Positions 13,993 through 14,110 of a DNA stretch of 14,110 bases are shown piece by piece. Each line of letters opens with the position of its first letter. Position 1 is the first letter of the stretch. Made by a program: the position numbers and the translations under genes. A model generated the notes under the pieces. That model was given only the letters and a program-made list of their open reading frames with translations. It was not told the origin of the DNA and ran no database searches. Source of the DNA: CAZGXM01 sp964529795 (GTDB taxonomy: Bacteria > Bacillota > JADQBR01); assembly GCA_964529795.1 (NCBI GenBank), contig CAZGXM010000066.1, positions 1 to 14,110 of the forward strand. Direction: 5' to 3'.

Positions 13993-14110
13993 TTATACCA
14001 CTGACTTGACCGCTTCAATTATATCTTCTTCACCGGGTAGATAAGCATTTTCCAAATTAGTTGCAAATGGAATAGGCGCAAACGGGGCGCCGATGCGCTT
14101 AATGGGAGCA
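13993..14110 (-). CDS. C-terminal end of a 2-oxo acid/acetoin dehydrogenase E1 beta subunit (partial)
   Basis: The last 38 codons of a gene entering from the right edge end in TAA at 13993-13995. The peptide contains IKRIGAPFAPIPFA, then E-N-A-Y-L-P and a final I-I-E-A-V-K-S-V-V. This matches the conserved C-terminus of transketolase-like E1 beta subunits (AcoB, PdhB), which form the thiamine-diphosphate decarboxylase with E1 alpha. The E2 gene two positions downstream supports it. E1 alpha is presumably further right, outside the window. Substrate (pyruvate, acetoin or branched-chain oxo acid) cannot be decided from this fragment, although acoX next door favours acetoin. Confidence 0.85.
   Translation of the reverse strand, partial: APIKRIGAPFAPIPFATNLENAYLPGEEDIIEAVKSVV

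Overview
The window looks like a chromosomal segment of an anaerobic Gram-positive bacterium of the Clostridia (Peptococcaceae/Desulfotomaculum-like). This is an inference from strong AGGAGG- and GGGGG-type ribosome binding sites, frequent TTG and GTG starts, tight operons, and the combination of a lipoyl dehydrogenase complex with HdrD/GlcF-type iron-sulfur proteins. I saw no RNA genes, insertion sequences, CRISPR arrays or phage genes.

Left part (1-2160): the 3' portion of an unrecognised helical protein on the + strand; a short AT-rich gap with an unexpected near-consensus + strand promoter and a possible 43-residue ORF; and a convergent ccdA-like gene on the - strand. A divergent promoter region lies at about 2096-2144.

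Middle part (2172-5561, + strand): a four-gene ABC importer operon with a PhnD-like lipoprotein, an ATPase and two PhnE-like permeases. The binding protein best matches the family annotated as putative selenate transport, so the cargo is probably an oxyanion, not necessarily a phosphonate.

Right part (5541-14110, - strand): one long operon read from the right edge leftwards. It starts with the end of a 2-oxo acid/acetoin dehydrogenase E1 beta gene, then acoX and an E2 acyltransferase. Next come lipB, a GcvH-like lipoyl carrier, a GlcD-like flavoprotein, a GlcF/HdrD-like iron-sulfur protein and a second GcvH-like carrier. A geranylgeranyl-reductase-like flavoprotein (LipT-like) follows, and then the decayed remains of radical-SAM sequence. 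Nearly everything in it can be tied to lipoic acid: proteins that carry it (E2 and the two GcvH-like proteins), a protein that attaches its octanoyl precursor (LipB), and proteins that may assemble or reduce it.

Four points stand out. The E2 has a fused C-terminal AhpD/carboxymuconolactone-decarboxylase domain with an intact CxxC site. Two unusual lipoyl carriers flank a hydroxyacid-oxidase-like GlcD/GlcF pair, suggesting a lipoyl-linked redox module. A lipoate-type radical-SAM gene appears to have been lost beside its likely partner flavoprotein. A 16-bp RNA hairpin and an overlapping ribosome-binding-site hairpin lie between E1 beta and acoX.
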